Source: JAHJUB01 sp041653615 [NCBI: Candidatus Ratteibacteria bacterium] (GTDB lineage Bacteria > Ratteibacteria > UBA8468 > MWAK01). From it: a stretch of DNA of 64,000 nt. The first letter of the stretch is position 1. Each line of letters begins with the position of its first letter. Of this stretch, positions 26,084 through 35,119 are shown in pieces. The DNA is taken from positions 7,412 through 71,411 of the forward strand of contig JBAZEZ010000008.1 in the NCBI GenBank assembly GCA_041653615.1, in the 5' to 3' direction. The position numbers and the translations under genes are program-made. The notes under the pieces were generated by a model. That model saw only the letters and a program-made list of their open reading frames with translations. It ran no database searches and was not told the origin of the DNA.

Positions 26084-27379
26084 CTATGTTAGCAGCCATT
26101 TCCATAAGGGTAATATATTTACTTTCAGGCTGCCAAGTTTTTCTTCACCCTCAACGTTATCGGTCAGGATGGTTGCCTGGTTCACGTTCAATTCCTTCCC
26201 CACGGCAATCAGACCGCTCATTTCTCTGTCTTTGGTTGCCTTATTCTCCAAATTAAAGCAGACTTGAAAAGCCCCGGTAATTATAGTCCCCTTTTTTGTC
26301 AAAAAATCAACCTCTTTCCCGTTGTTTGATTTCCAATAATACACTTCCTTGCCCCTTCTTTTAAGTTCCAGGAATACCAGGTTTTCATAAATCCGGCCGA
26401 TGTTCTCCGAAAAGTGAAATCCGATGGAATTGGAAAACCCGGTGTCTATTGAATAGAATTTACCCGGGTTATAAATTTGCTTCTTGATAGAGTAGTCGAA
26501 AAGGTTTAATCGGAAAAAAAGAAAGACGTTCTCCAGGATTTCCAGATAGTTCTTTATGGTGCTGATGTTTTTGCTGTCTATCACTTCTTTAAGATTCTTG
26601 TAACTGCAGATTGTGCCTACGTTGGAAGCCAGATATAAGCAAAGTTCCTTCATTTCTTTGATGTGCCTGATGGAATATCGGGCGATAATATCCCGGTAAA
26701 GTATATCTTTGAAGTATTGCTCCAAAAGGGATACATCTTTATTTTTAACTACTTCCGGAAAACCACCCAATTTTACATATTCCTTGAGCAGATTTTTTAT
26801 CTCTGCCTTTTTTTCTTTCAGATAGAGGTCCTTTTCCTGGTATAGACAGTTTCGGGCGGTGAGAAATTCACGAAAAGAGAATGGGTAAAGAGTTATTTGC
26901 CTGTTTCTTCCGGTCAGCGCGGTGGAAATCTCGGTGCTAGACATGCCGGCGTTTGAGCCGGTTACAAATATCTTCACGTTTTCAAACTCATATAATCTGT
27001 TTATCCATCGTTCCCAACCATTTATATTCTGAATTTCATCAAGAAAGAAATATTTTTTTGCCGGCGGTTTTTCAATTTCCAAAAACAGGTCGTACAGTTT
27101 TTCAAAGTCCTGATAGGAAAAATCTATGAACCGTTCATCTTCAAAATTAAGATAGAGGATTGAAGAGCGATTAAAGCCCGGTTCCTTCATCAAATCCCGG
27201 CAGATGAGGTTAAGAAGAGTGGATTTGCCCGATCTTCTTGTCCCGGTAATGACAATTACTTCCCGCTGCGCGAGAAGAGAGGAAAGATTATCCTGAATGG
27301 TTCTCCTCACCAGTAAACCCTTTTTTAAAAACCTGTCTTTGTGTTCTATGATGAGTTGCTTTATTTTTGCCGTTTCCAT
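26084..27379 (-). CDS. AAA-type ATPase with DUF4143 domain
   Basis: The ATPase domain has Walker A ITGTRRSGKST (45-54), Walker B KYFFLDEIQNI and a sensor region KIFVTGSNAGMSS. The C-terminal DUF4143 part has a winged-helix stretch (KNISTIKNYLEILENVFLFF) and a nuclease-like end with GKEVDFLTKKG. The 431 residues match the large, poorly understood family of archaeal/bacterial DUF4143 ATPases, often highly mobile. It is probably unrelated to the glycan genes around it. Its promoter region carries 18-bp direct repeats. Confidence 0.9.
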   Translation of the reverse strand: METAKIKQLIIEHKDRFLKKGLLVRRTIQDNLSSLLAQREVIVITGTRRSGKSTLLNLICRDLMKEPGFNRSSILYLNFEDERFIDFSYQDFEKLYDLFLEIEKPPAKKYFFLDEIQNINGWERWINRLYEFENVKIFVTGSNAGMSSTEISTALTGRNRQITLYPFSFREFLTARNCLYQEKDLYLKEKKAEIKNLLKEYVKLGGFPEVVKNKDVSLLEQYFKDILYRDIIARYSIRHIKEMKELCLYLASNVGTICSYKNLKEVIDSKNISTIKNYLEILENVFLFFRLNLFDYSIKKQIYNPGKFYSIDTGFSNSIGFHFSENIGRIYENLVFLELKRRGKEVYYWKSNNGKEVDFLTKKGTIITGAFQVCFNLENKATKDREMSGLIAVGKELNVNQATILTDNVEGEEKLGSLKVNILPLWKWLLT

Positions 27380-27432
27380 AATATTACAATACTATTACAC
27401 TGTATTTGATAAAATATTACAATACTATTATA
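27380..27432 (-). promoter_or_regulatory. Promoter with 18-bp direct repeats before the DUF4143 ATPase
   Basis: An 18-bp sequence beginning AATATTACAATAC occurs at 27380-27397 and again at 27413-27430, in the same orientation and 33 bp apart (about three helical turns). A perfect minus-strand TATAAT (27432-27427) overlaps the second copy, and a weak -35 (TTGCGG, 27456-27451) lies 18 bp upstream. Repressor binding at the repeats is an inference. Confidence 0.6.
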
Positions 27433-27468
27433 ATATATTAAAGACCGGCACCGCAAATATTGAACAGA

Positions 27469-27490
27469 GCCAAGCAAGCTTGGCAACTAC
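27469..27490. repeat. 22-bp repeat containing a 6-bp-stem palindrome, copy 1
   Basis: The 22 bases beginning GCCAAGCAAGCTTGGC recur exactly, in reverse orientation, at 35690-35711. The palindromic core has 6-bp arms around CAAG. Both copies lie in intergenic gaps of the same gene block. Confidence 0.8.
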
Positions 27491-27505
27491 ATTCTCTAAA
27501 TATTT

Positions 27506-29437
27506 TTATTTAATAAAAGCCGCGACCGGCAGGGCCAGGTTGTAAAACATGGTCAGAACGTCTTTGGTCATTGCCCATCGGTTCATCTTTATTTCATCCG
27601 GAACGATAAGTGTATCACCCTGTTGGATTTTTTGCAGCCGGGCAAAGTACGTATCAGCCATTCCGTTGGCGTGGATGATGAAGATATTTTTTCGGTCCGC
27701 GTATTTGGCGTAACCGCCGGATTTTTCAATGTACCATTCCAAATCCCGGCCCGGTTCAAAGAAGATAGAACCCCGGCTGTTGACTGCCCCGGCCACGGAA
27801 ATAGAAATCGGTTGTTTGGGAACAAAAAGGCGGTCGCCGTCTTCCAAGACGAGGTCGTTGGGCGTTCCCTGTAACTTTTCCGGAGACGCTAAAGAAAACG
27901 CCACTCTTCCCAGTATCATTTTGGCGAGCAAAACATTAAGCGTTTCCTGTTGTTTTGCCGCCGCATTTATATCAAGACCGCCGCCCGGTCGAAGCGCTTC
28001 GTTGATTAGCGTCCCCGCTTGGATGACAATAGAGCGGTTCAGGTCCTCCAGTTGTTTTGCCTGAATTGATTTCCGGGTAAAGAATGCTCCGGGTAAAAAG
28101 GCCTCGTTGGTAAAACCGCCGGATTTAGTTAAAAGCGAACTTATTTTTTCTCCGTCTGTGATTATGTACGCGCCCGGATTTGCCACTTCGCCTTCCACTA
28201 TGACCGTTTTTTGTTTTCTGGCGCTTACAATATCAGAGGATATGGATACTGTTTCACCGCCCCGGAGCAAATAATCTTTTTCCAGGGATATAACTTCCGG
28301 TATTCTTTCTTTCGCGTATCCGCCCAGAGATTCTATCTTTATCTGGGGCGCAGCGCCCAGATAAAGCAGGCCGCCGGCCATGGTTACCAATTCTTTTAAA
28401 GTGGTTTCCCCGGATATTTCATAAATGCCCGGACGTTTTATCTGGTTGCCCCACACAGCCGTAATCTTTCCAATCGGTTCTACAAAGACAACGTCTCCGG
28501 ATTGCAGGCGATAATCCTGGCTTTTATCCCCGGAGAGCAAGAAGCGGTATAAGTCGAAATAACCGAAGGTTTTTCCGTTTCTTACCAGTTTGATGTTTCT
28601 CAGGGAACCGGTTTGGACCGGACCGCCGGCGAAGTATAAGGCGTTTAGGAGGGTGGAAAAAGAACTTACGTCGTAACCGCCCGGTCTTTTTATCTCTCCG
28701 GCCACAAAGATTTTAATTGTTTTCAGTTTACCCAGACTGACTGAAATCTGAAAATCGTTGTAGTACTGTTTAATGTTTTGCTTGATAGTTTCGGTTGCTT
28801 CCGCAAGGGTTTTACCCGCGAGCGAAATTTTTCCGATGTCGGGAAGAAATATCTCGCCGTTGTTTTCGATGACTATCCGGGTATCCCCTTTAAGCATGCC
28901 CCATACTTGAATGACCAACTCATCGCCCGGACCTAAGAAATAGTTCGAGCCGGCCGGTAAATCAGTAACCGGAGAAAAGGTGGAGGGGTCTAAAGAGAAG
29001 AAATCGTATCCGAATTGTCGCAGGATATCTATTTGTCGGATTCGGCTGAACGACAAGTTTAGCTGCAGTGTCGTTTCTTCGGAAACCTCAGGGGAAACCG
29101 CCGGTTTTTTTAGTTGTTCTTGGAGGGTATAGATTTTTTGCAGTTCTTCTTCAAACAGTTTTACTTTTTCGGAAGGGTTAAAAATCTTTTCGATAACCGA
29201 CAGATGATCTATCGATAGAAAATTTTGGTTGGGAATGACTGGTTCCGCGGTTTTTTTTCTCTCCGCAGGATTAGGCGATAGCGTGAAGGGTGAGAGCATA
29301 AAGGATGAAGCGGAAGTTTCCGAAAGGGATTGAGTGTTAAGAATACTGTTTTCACCGGAAACGGGCGGCGCCGTGCTGAACATACTGAATAAGAAAAAAA
29401 GACCGGTTAACAAGAAAGAAAATATTTTTCGGTTCAT
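27506..29437 (-). CDS. Wza-like outer-membrane polysaccharide export protein (SLBB repeats)
   Basis: An N-terminal signal peptide (KIFSFLLTGLFFLFSMFS) is followed by a Poly_export domain (YFLGPGDELVIQVWGMLKGD, then GEIFLPDIGKISLAGKTL) and several SLBB repeats (for example IFVAGEIKRPGGYDVSSF, VAGAVNSRGSIFFEPG). At 643 residues it is longer than Wza (about 380) and resembles SLBB-rich exporters. No lipobox Cys is evident. It should form the outer-membrane or periplasmic channel for the polymer. It follows the Wzi-like gene by 11 bp. Confidence 0.92.
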   Translation of the reverse strand: MNRKIFSFLLTGLFFLFSMFSTAPPVSGENSILNTQSLSETSASSFMLSPFTLSPNPAERKKTAEPVIPNQNFLSIDHLSVIEKIFNPSEKVKLFEEELQKIYTLQEQLKKPAVSPEVSEETTLQLNLSFSRIRQIDILRQFGYDFFSLDPSTFSPVTDLPAGSNYFLGPGDELVIQVWGMLKGDTRIVIENNGEIFLPDIGKISLAGKTLAEATETIKQNIKQYYNDFQISVSLGKLKTIKIFVAGEIKRPGGYDVSSFSTLLNALYFAGGPVQTGSLRNIKLVRNGKTFGYFDLYRFLLSGDKSQDYRLQSGDVVFVEPIGKITAVWGNQIKRPGIYEISGETTLKELVTMAGGLLYLGAAPQIKIESLGGYAKERIPEVISLEKDYLLRGGETVSISSDIVSARKQKTVIVEGEVANPGAYIITDGEKISSLLTKSGGFTNEAFLPGAFFTRKSIQAKQLEDLNRSIVIQAGTLINEALRPGGGLDINAAAKQQETLNVLLAKMILGRVAFSLASPEKLQGTPNDLVLEDGDRLFVPKQPISISVAGAVNSRGSIFFEPGRDLEWYIEKSGGYAKYADRKNIFIIHANGMADTYFARLQKIQQGDTLIVPDEIKMNRWAMTKDVLTMFYNLALPVAAFIK

Positions 29438-29448
29438 TTTTACCCCTT

Positions 29449-30996
29449 TTAAAAACGGATGTTGGTAGAAACGGAAAAGAGAAAATCATCAGCTTTTTGA
29501 CCGGAACTGTTATTTAAATTATCTATTGTAGCATAGTTCGCACCGAAGTTCCATTCCGGTTTTTTTGGTTCAAGGGGAAGGTATTTCAGGTTTATTCCTA
29601 TGCTGGTTTGAATTTCCGCCGGGTCAGTTACCGGAAAATGTTCCTGGCGGTCAAAAGACCAGTCAGCCGTCCACTGCTCGGAGAAGCGTTGGGTGATGTT
29701 GATAAAGAGGTCCCGGCCGGTTTGCATTTGGTGGCCGATTACCTTTCCGCGGTAATACAAACCCGGAGAATACGTCCCGTGGGTGTACCAGTAATTTGGC
29801 CAGTAATGGATGTAGGTATCGGCGTATTCAACCCTTAGGTCCAAACCTTCCTGGTGCAAGACGCTGGGTATGAAGATACCGGCCAGATAGGCTTCCGGAT
29901 GGTTTACGAAGTCCAACATACTTCGGCTGGTTACCTCCCGTCCCAGTTCGCCGTAGACCTGCATCGTATCTCCCAGGAAGGGTAGAAACCGTTCCACATT
30001 ATCAATGCGCCAGCGGAAATCCCAGGAGAGTTGTTGGTCGGTATCCAGCCGGGGGATTGTTTCTTCAGAGCGGTATTCGTATTGGGGGCGGCCTAAAAAG
30101 ATTAAGAAATAGTTCCACGGCTCAAATTGATAGTTTCGTCCGTCACCGCCTAAAAGGATAGTGCGGGAAAAGCCCAAAGAGAGGTAGGAAGTGGGGTTGA
30201 CCTCAAACCGGTGTCCGGTGATGAAGGGATGGGCAATCGGACGGTCGGCTTCCAGACGGGTGGCGTAAAAGGTATAGTAAGACGGTCCTAGATTGCGCAA
30301 AATCCAGGGCCAGTAAAAAGGTTCATTGTTGGAAATCCGAAAGAGGTCAAAAGGAAAGGTGTTGTTGGTTAAGAGGAGTTGTCCTTCCTGACCGGCTCCC
30401 CACCACTGGGGGAGTCTTCCGGCAGTCAATTCCCAATTACCCAAACGGCCGCTTAAATAGGCTTCCTCCAAAGTTACTTCAGCCTCGTCTGTTCCGGTGT
30501 TTTGGTAGTAAACAACCGGAGACAGGACCAGGTTCAGGTGTTTATTGATTTGAAAAGCGGCCCGGCCGGAAAGCCGCAGGTTCAGGCCGTCGTAATTGTC
30601 CCGGCCGTTCGCGTTGCCCGGGGAAAAAGACGGGGTGTCCAAAGCGGCGTAGGTTATCTTGGCGGAAGATTCAAATCGCGCTTTCCCCGGTGGCTGGTCT
30701 AAAAACTCTTTCTTCAGTTTTAGCAGAATTACTTCCAGATCGTTTTCGCCGTTTCCAATGCGCACCTCCCTGTTCTGGATGCGTCTGATGGCTTCTTGAG
30801 TCCATTTGGACACATCTTCCCGGCGGTAGGGTTTGGTGCCTAACTTCTGGAGGTCAATCAGTCCGTAAGCGCCTAATTTATCCACCGCCGCGTAGGACCA
30901 GTGGGAAAGAGGCAGGAATTCAGATGCTTCTACCCGGGGAACGAAAAGAAAGACGGTAACCAGCCCCAGGAAAGCAATCTTTTTAATCATCCTCAT
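29449..30996 (-). CDS. Wzi-like capsule assembly outer-membrane protein
   Basis: The signal peptide (KKIAFLGLVTVFLFVPRVEA) precedes an N-terminal segment, LSHWSYAAVDKLGAYGLID, characteristic of Caps_assemb_Wzi proteins. A long run of amphipathic strands follows, rich in Tyr/Trp and ending in the aromatic SVSTNIRF, as expected for an outer-membrane beta barrel. Wzi binds capsule at the cell surface. The 515 residues are normal. It lies directly upstream of the Wza-like gene, so the two are probably co-transcribed. Confidence 0.9.
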   Translation of the reverse strand: MRMIKKIAFLGLVTVFLFVPRVEASEFLPLSHWSYAAVDKLGAYGLIDLQKLGTKPYRREDVSKWTQEAIRRIQNREVRIGNGENDLEVILLKLKKEFLDQPPGKARFESSAKITYAALDTPSFSPGNANGRDNYDGLNLRLSGRAAFQINKHLNLVLSPVVYYQNTGTDEAEVTLEEAYLSGRLGNWELTAGRLPQWWGAGQEGQLLLTNNTFPFDLFRISNNEPFYWPWILRNLGPSYYTFYATRLEADRPIAHPFITGHRFEVNPTSYLSLGFSRTILLGGDGRNYQFEPWNYFLIFLGRPQYEYRSEETIPRLDTDQQLSWDFRWRIDNVERFLPFLGDTMQVYGELGREVTSRSMLDFVNHPEAYLAGIFIPSVLHQEGLDLRVEYADTYIHYWPNYWYTHGTYSPGLYYRGKVIGHQMQTGRDLFINITQRFSEQWTADWSFDRQEHFPVTDPAEIQTSIGINLKYLPLEPKKPEWNFGANYATIDNLNNSSGQKADDFLFSVSTNIRF

Positions 30997-31020
30997 TTAG
31001 TCGGCAGGCGTAAACTTAAG

Positions 31021-32202
31021 TTAGTCCAAATTGATTCGCACCGGGACGCCGGATGAATCTTTAATCGCCTTCCGTAATTTTCCGGCATCAATTTTTTCCG
31101 ACAGGTTAAGTTTTTCTATTTTTTCCCCGGCCAGTTTTTCCAGGTCGGGTATCAGACCGTAAATATCGGGGTGTACTTCAATAATTATTTCCCGGCCGTT
31201 AACGGTAACCTTGACCGGTTCGTAAAGAAATTCACCCGGGTCGCCCACCCCCACCGCTTCGAAAACTTTCTGGATGTCTTCCGGGTATAGGCGGATACAG
31301 CCGTGGCTTAAAGATTTACCGATGGACATCAGTTGGTTGGTGCCGTGAATGCCGGTATGTTTGACTGAGGTTCCAATCCAGCGGTCGCCCAGGGGATTGT
31401 TGGGACCGGCCGGGATTATTTCTCTCTCGACGTTCTCTCTCCGGGCTATTTCCGGAGGCATATACCAGGCCGGGTCTTTTACCTTATTGATAATTGTGAA
31501 TTCACCGGTCGGTGTCTGCCAGGTTGTCAGGCCGATTGCTATCGGATAGATACCCTTAAGCTTTCCGTTGGCGAAAAGGTAGAGGCGGTATTCGGGCAGG
31601 TTGATGATGATGCCCTGTTCAATTGTTTTCGGAATAACTGTTTCTTTCGGAATAACGAGTTTTTGACCGGCAAAAATTCGGTTCGGGTCAACAATTCGGT
31701 TGGCCCGGACAATCGCGGCGTAACTTATATCATAATTTCGGGCAAGAAGAAAAAGCGAATCGCCGTTTCGCACCGTATGGATTATCGATTCCCCTGCCAG
31801 GGGAAGGATTTGCCGGTTAATTCTTGCGGATACGGTTTCTCCGGCGAGAGAAGAACCCGTTATCAACAAAAGAAATGTAAATAAAAACTTGGTAAAAAGG
31901 AAACGGCTGAGCGGAAAGACACGCAATTCTTTTCCGTTCTTGAATTCAATTCCTTCGGATTTCAGAAGCGCTATTTTCTGTTTGATGTTGGCGGGGTTAC
32001 TTCCGCGGTATCCGCCGATACTGCCGTCGGAACGGACGACCCGGTGGCAAGGGACCTTTATCGGACAGGGGTTTTGTTTCAGAATTTGGCCGACCCGTCG
32101 GCCGGCCTTCGGTTGTTTCAGGGCGCGGGCAATGGCGCCGTAGTTTGTTACTCTGCCCCCGGGAATCTGTTTTAGCAAGCGGTAAACGTTTTGAGGGTTC
32201 AT
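31021..32202 (-). CDS. Fusion: MGMT/Ogt-type alkyltransferase domain + LysM + L,D-transpeptidase
   Basis: Residues 1-90 are an alkylguanine-DNA alkyltransferase catalytic domain without the usual N-terminal half. The DNA-contact stretch RVTNYGAIARAL and the active Cys52 in PCHRVVRSDGSIGGYRG are intact. Residues 97-121 are a signal-peptide-like helix (SRFLFTKFLFTFLLLITGSS). Then come a LysM domain (141-186) and a YkuD L,D-transpeptidase domain (196-325) with HGT and catalytic Cys302 in SHGCIRL. DNA repair is cytoplasmic and L,D-transpeptidation periplasmic, so the join is odd. A TTG codon at residue 92 with GGAA nearby could be a separate start for the exported part. Confidence 0.88.
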   Translation of the reverse strand: MNPQNVYRLLKQIPGGRVTNYGAIARALKQPKAGRRVGQILKQNPCPIKVPCHRVVRSDGSIGGYRGSNPANIKQKIALLKSEGIEFKNGKELRVFPLSRFLFTKFLFTFLLLITGSSLAGETVSARINRQILPLAGESIIHTVRNGDSLFLLARNYDISYAAIVRANRIVDPNRIFAGQKLVIPKETVIPKTIEQGIIINLPEYRLYLFANGKLKGIYPIAIGLTTWQTPTGEFTIINKVKDPAWYMPPEIARRENVEREIIPAGPNNPLGDRWIGTSVKHTGIHGTNQLMSIGKSLSHGCIRLYPEDIQKVFEAVGVGDPGEFLYEPVKVTVNGREIIIEVHPDIYGLIPDLEKLAGEKIEKLNLSEKIDAGKLRKAIKDSSGVPVRINLD

Positions 32203-32206
32203 ATGA

Positions 32207-34987
32207 TTACGGGCTGATGATGACCACTATCTTTTTGCCCGGCGGAAAATATTTTTGCGCGAAATTTTGCAGGTCAGCCGGGTTAACCTTCTTAATTCTT
32301 TCTTCCATTTTTGAATCAAAATCATATCCCAAACCGTAAAGTTGGGAAAGGCCGGCTTCCTGCGCCTGGCTGGAAAGGGTCTGCCGGCCAATTTTTTCTT
32401 CGCCCAGCACCCTTGCGCGCACCTTTTCCAGTTCCGTCGGGCTGACCGCCTGTTTTTTTAATTGGTCGATGACTTTTTCTATTACCTCCCGGACTCGGGC
32501 CGTTTTTTCCGGTTGGCATTGGGCGTAGAAGTAAAGCAGGCCGGGTTCCAGACCCAGGAAATAGCCGAGGCCGCTGCTGTAGACCAGAGGTTCTGTTTCG
32601 CGCAGTTTCTGGAAAAGGATGCCTTCCTGGCTGTTGAGCAGGCCGGCCAAAAGGTCAAGCTGGGGTCTTTCCTCCGCGGAGACAGAGATACCGGGAAAGC
32701 CTACCAGGAGGGCCGCCTCTTTCTTTTTAGTTGTTTCCTTTTTAGTTAAGGCCGTCAAGGTTTTCGTGGAAACTGGTTCCGAAAAGACGATTTCTGCCGG
32801 ACCCAGGTTGGCGAAGAGCCGGTTTGCTTCCGCTCTCACCTCTTCTTCGTTGATGTTTCCAAAAGCGGTGATGACCAGGTTGTTACTGCCCAGAAATTTC
32901 CGAAAGGTTTCCCGGATGATGGTCCGGTCAACGTGCCGGATGCTTTCCCTGGTGCCGCTTTCCGGTAATCCGTAGGGGTGATTACCGAAGATGGACTGCC
33001 GCAGGATTTCATCCGCTTTCGCCATAGAATCTTCTTCCCGGCTGATAATGCCTCCCAACGCTTCATCCTTGAGCCGGTCCAGTTCTTTTTCCGGGAAAGC
33101 CGGTTCCTGCAATATCTCCGCCAGAAGTTTCAGGCCGTCTTTCCAAGATTCCGAGGGTATGCTTAAAGTCAGGCCGAAACTGTTGTTGCCGCTATAAGGC
33201 GTCAGGGACCCGCCCCAGGAATTTACGATGCCCGCGATTTGCCGGCTGTCCTTTCTCTTTGTGCCGGAAATTAGAAGTTCTGACAGGATAGGGAAGAGTC
33301 CGGCGGTATTTTTTTCTTCAAAAAGGAGTCCGCCTTTCAGGAAAACCGAAAGCGAAATAATCGGCAGGCCGTGTTCTTCTTTTATCAAAAGAGGGATCCC
33401 GTTAGGCAGTGTTTTTAGTTGTATAAGCACCTCGCCTTCGCTTTTCCCCATAAGGGAAAGGGTTGGGGGTGAAGGGAACAAAGTTGCCGGCGCGGCTGGT
33501 TCCACCATCGCAAAAGTAAGGTTTTCTTCCCGCAGGTATTTTTGCGCGGTCGTTTCGACGTCCGATTCTTTTACCCGGTTGGTTTCGGTCAGGTAGACTT
33601 GGGAATAGAGGGGGTTTCCGGTCAAAAAATAGTTAACGGCAAGGTCGGATGCCCTGCCTTCAACCGTTTCCAATCCGAAAAGGAGAGAACTCCGCAGGCC
33701 TTTCTGGACCTCCGTCAATTCCTTTTGGGAGACTCCGGAACCAATCTTGCTTATTTCTTCCCGGATAATGTTTTTAACCTGTTCTGCTTTTTCCGGGAGG
33801 CAGACTGCGGTAATGGTAAAGAGCCCGGGATATTTCGGCGTGTAAGCGGAGCTGCTTACCAAGTAAGCCATTTTTGTTTCGATCAGCGCCCGGTACAGAC
33901 GCGAGGTTTTTCCTTCGCCCAGGATATCGGCCAGAATATCCAGCGCGGCGGTGTCCTCATCGGCCAGGCTGTTGATATGATAACCGGAATAAAGGTAGGT
34001 TAACTGGGTCGGGAAATCAGTTTTTCTCTCCCGGTAACTTACCTGCGCCGGTTCGCTTGGAATCGGGGGGAGATAGGCCGGCCGCATTTTGTACTTAGCG
34101 GAAGATTCGACGCAAACTTTCCTGATTTTTTCCGCTGGAATCGGCCCGGCTACCGACAGTATTGCGTTTCCCGGCGTATAAGAGGCGCGGTGGTAAGCTT
34201 TTACTTCTTCATAGGTGACTTCGGAAAGGATTGCCGGATATCCGCTGACCGGGAAACGGTAGGGATGGACCAGAAAAGCGGCGTCCCAGAGGTTGCGGCT
34301 TGCCTGATAACCGGGTTGGTCATCGTTGCGGTTTATCTCCCGAAGTACCACTTCCCGTTCCTTTCGGAAGTCATCCGCCGTAAAGGCCGGTTGAAAGATT
34401 GAGTTCATAAGCGCCGGTAGTATTGCCGGCCATTTTTCCGTTGGTACGGTAGCGGTAAAGAGCGTGTAATCATAAGTAGTGTAGGCGTTGGTGTAACCGC
34501 CGTTATTTTCTACCACTGCCGCCAGCCGTTCCGTCTCCTTGCCTTTAAATATAAGATGTTCCAGAAGGTGGGTTACCCCGCTTCCGAGTAAAGTACCTTC
34601 GGTGGTTGACCCGGTCTTTATCAGCAGGGAAAAGTTTACCAGTTGGCTGCCGGAGACTTCTTCGCAGAGGAGGGTGAACCCGTTGGCCAGGTGAAATTCA
34701 GAAACCTGGCGCTGCGGAGGGTTCGCGGCGAAAGACAAGGAGGCGTGCAGAACCAGCGTCAGCAGGGCGATTATCTTAATTATTTTTTGCCGGCTGCGCA
34801 GCCCCTTTTTGATAATAATCATGGATTTTTTGACCCCCAGATGTTCTGCCAGGACCTTAATCAGTGCCTGGTTGGCCCGGTTGTCTTCCGCCGGCGCGGT
34901 GAGATAAATCTTCAGCTGTTCCCCGTCTTCTTTTACCTCATTCCGGCCGGCCCGGGGAATCACCCGCACCTCAATTGTTTTTTCCAT
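32207..34987 (-). CDS. Fusion: DUF167 (YggU) domain + two-repeat M16 zinc peptidase
   Basis: Residues 1-70 are a complete DUF167 domain (VRVIPRAGRNEV, APAEDNRANQALI, GLRSRQKI). They run straight into a signal-peptide-like helix (71-88, IIALLTLVLHASLSFAA). The first M16 unit has the inverted zinc motif HLLEH (140-144) with the third ligand in EREVVLREI; the second unit lacks the motif, as in two-domain M16 proteins. An internal ATG at 34822 (residue 56) would give a standalone preprotein with a Lys/Arg-rich n-region. A REP-like insert encodes the linker between the M16 units. Confidence 0.9.
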   Translation of the reverse strand: MEKTIEVRVIPRAGRNEVKEDGEQLKIYLTAPAEDNRANQALIKVLAEHLGVKKSMIIIKKGLRSRQKIIKIIALLTLVLHASLSFAANPPQRQVSEFHLANGFTLLCEEVSGSQLVNFSLLIKTGSTTEGTLLGSGVTHLLEHLIFKGKETERLAAVVENNGGYTNAYTTYDYTLFTATVPTEKWPAILPALMNSIFQPAFTADDFRKEREVVLREINRNDDQPGYQASRNLWDAAFLVHPYRFPVSGYPAILSEVTYEEVKAYHRASYTPGNAILSVAGPIPAEKIRKVCVESSAKYKMRPAYLPPIPSEPAQVSYRERKTDFPTQLTYLYSGYHINSLADEDTAALDILADILGEGKTSRLYRALIETKMAYLVSSSAYTPKYPGLFTITAVCLPEKAEQVKNIIREEISKIGSGVSQKELTEVQKGLRSSLLFGLETVEGRASDLAVNYFLTGNPLYSQVYLTETNRVKESDVETTAQKYLREENLTFAMVEPAAPATLFPSPPTLSLMGKSEGEVLIQLKTLPNGIPLLIKEEHGLPIISLSVFLKGGLLFEEKNTAGLFPILSELLISGTKRKDSRQIAGIVNSWGGSLTPYSGNNSFGLTLSIPSESWKDGLKLLAEILQEPAFPEKELDRLKDEALGGIISREEDSMAKADEILRQSIFGNHPYGLPESGTRESIRHVDRTIIRETFRKFLGSNNLVITAFGNINEEEVRAEANRLFANLGPAEIVFSEPVSTKTLTALTKKETTKKKEAALLVGFPGISVSAEERPQLDLLAGLLNSQEGILFQKLRETEPLVYSSGLGYFLGLEPGLLYFYAQCQPEKTARVREVIEKVIDQLKKQAVSPTELEKVRARVLGEEKIGRQTLSSQAQEAGLSQLYGLGYDFDSKMEERIKKVNPADLQNFAQKYFPPGKKIVVIISP
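33430..33476. repeat. REP-like palindrome inside the M16 peptidase gene
   Basis: CACCTCGCCTTCGCTTTTCCCC and its imperfect complement around GGGAAAGGGTTGGGGGTGAAGG face each other across a short loop. The layout and bases resemble the palindromes at 26026-26070 and 46355-46401. In the minus-strand reading frame it encodes about 15 residues (SPPTLSLMGKSEGE) between the two M16 repeats, a tolerant linker position. Confidence 0.65.
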
Positions 34988-35000
34988 AATGACAAACTTA

Positions 35001-35112
35001 ACCGTGGAGAACGCGGAGCGCGCAGAGAATTACTTTAAAGATTATCAACACATTATTTTTTTAAGCTTTTTTTCTTAACCCCATACTTCTCTGCGTCTGT
35101 GAACTCTGCGGT
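35001..35112. repeat. Inverted repeat pair between the M16 and phosphatase genes
   Basis: The left arm, ACCGTGGAGAACGCGGAG and onward (35001-35029), is imperfectly complementary to the right arm (35086-35112) ending AACTCTGCGGT. They are separated by an AT-rich centre that includes AAGCTTTTTTT. This fills the 132-bp gap. The arms contain spaced GCAGAG/CTCTGCG units typical of widespread short genomic repeats. It could fold as a long hairpin. Confidence 0.6.
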
Positions 35113-35119
35113 GAATATT

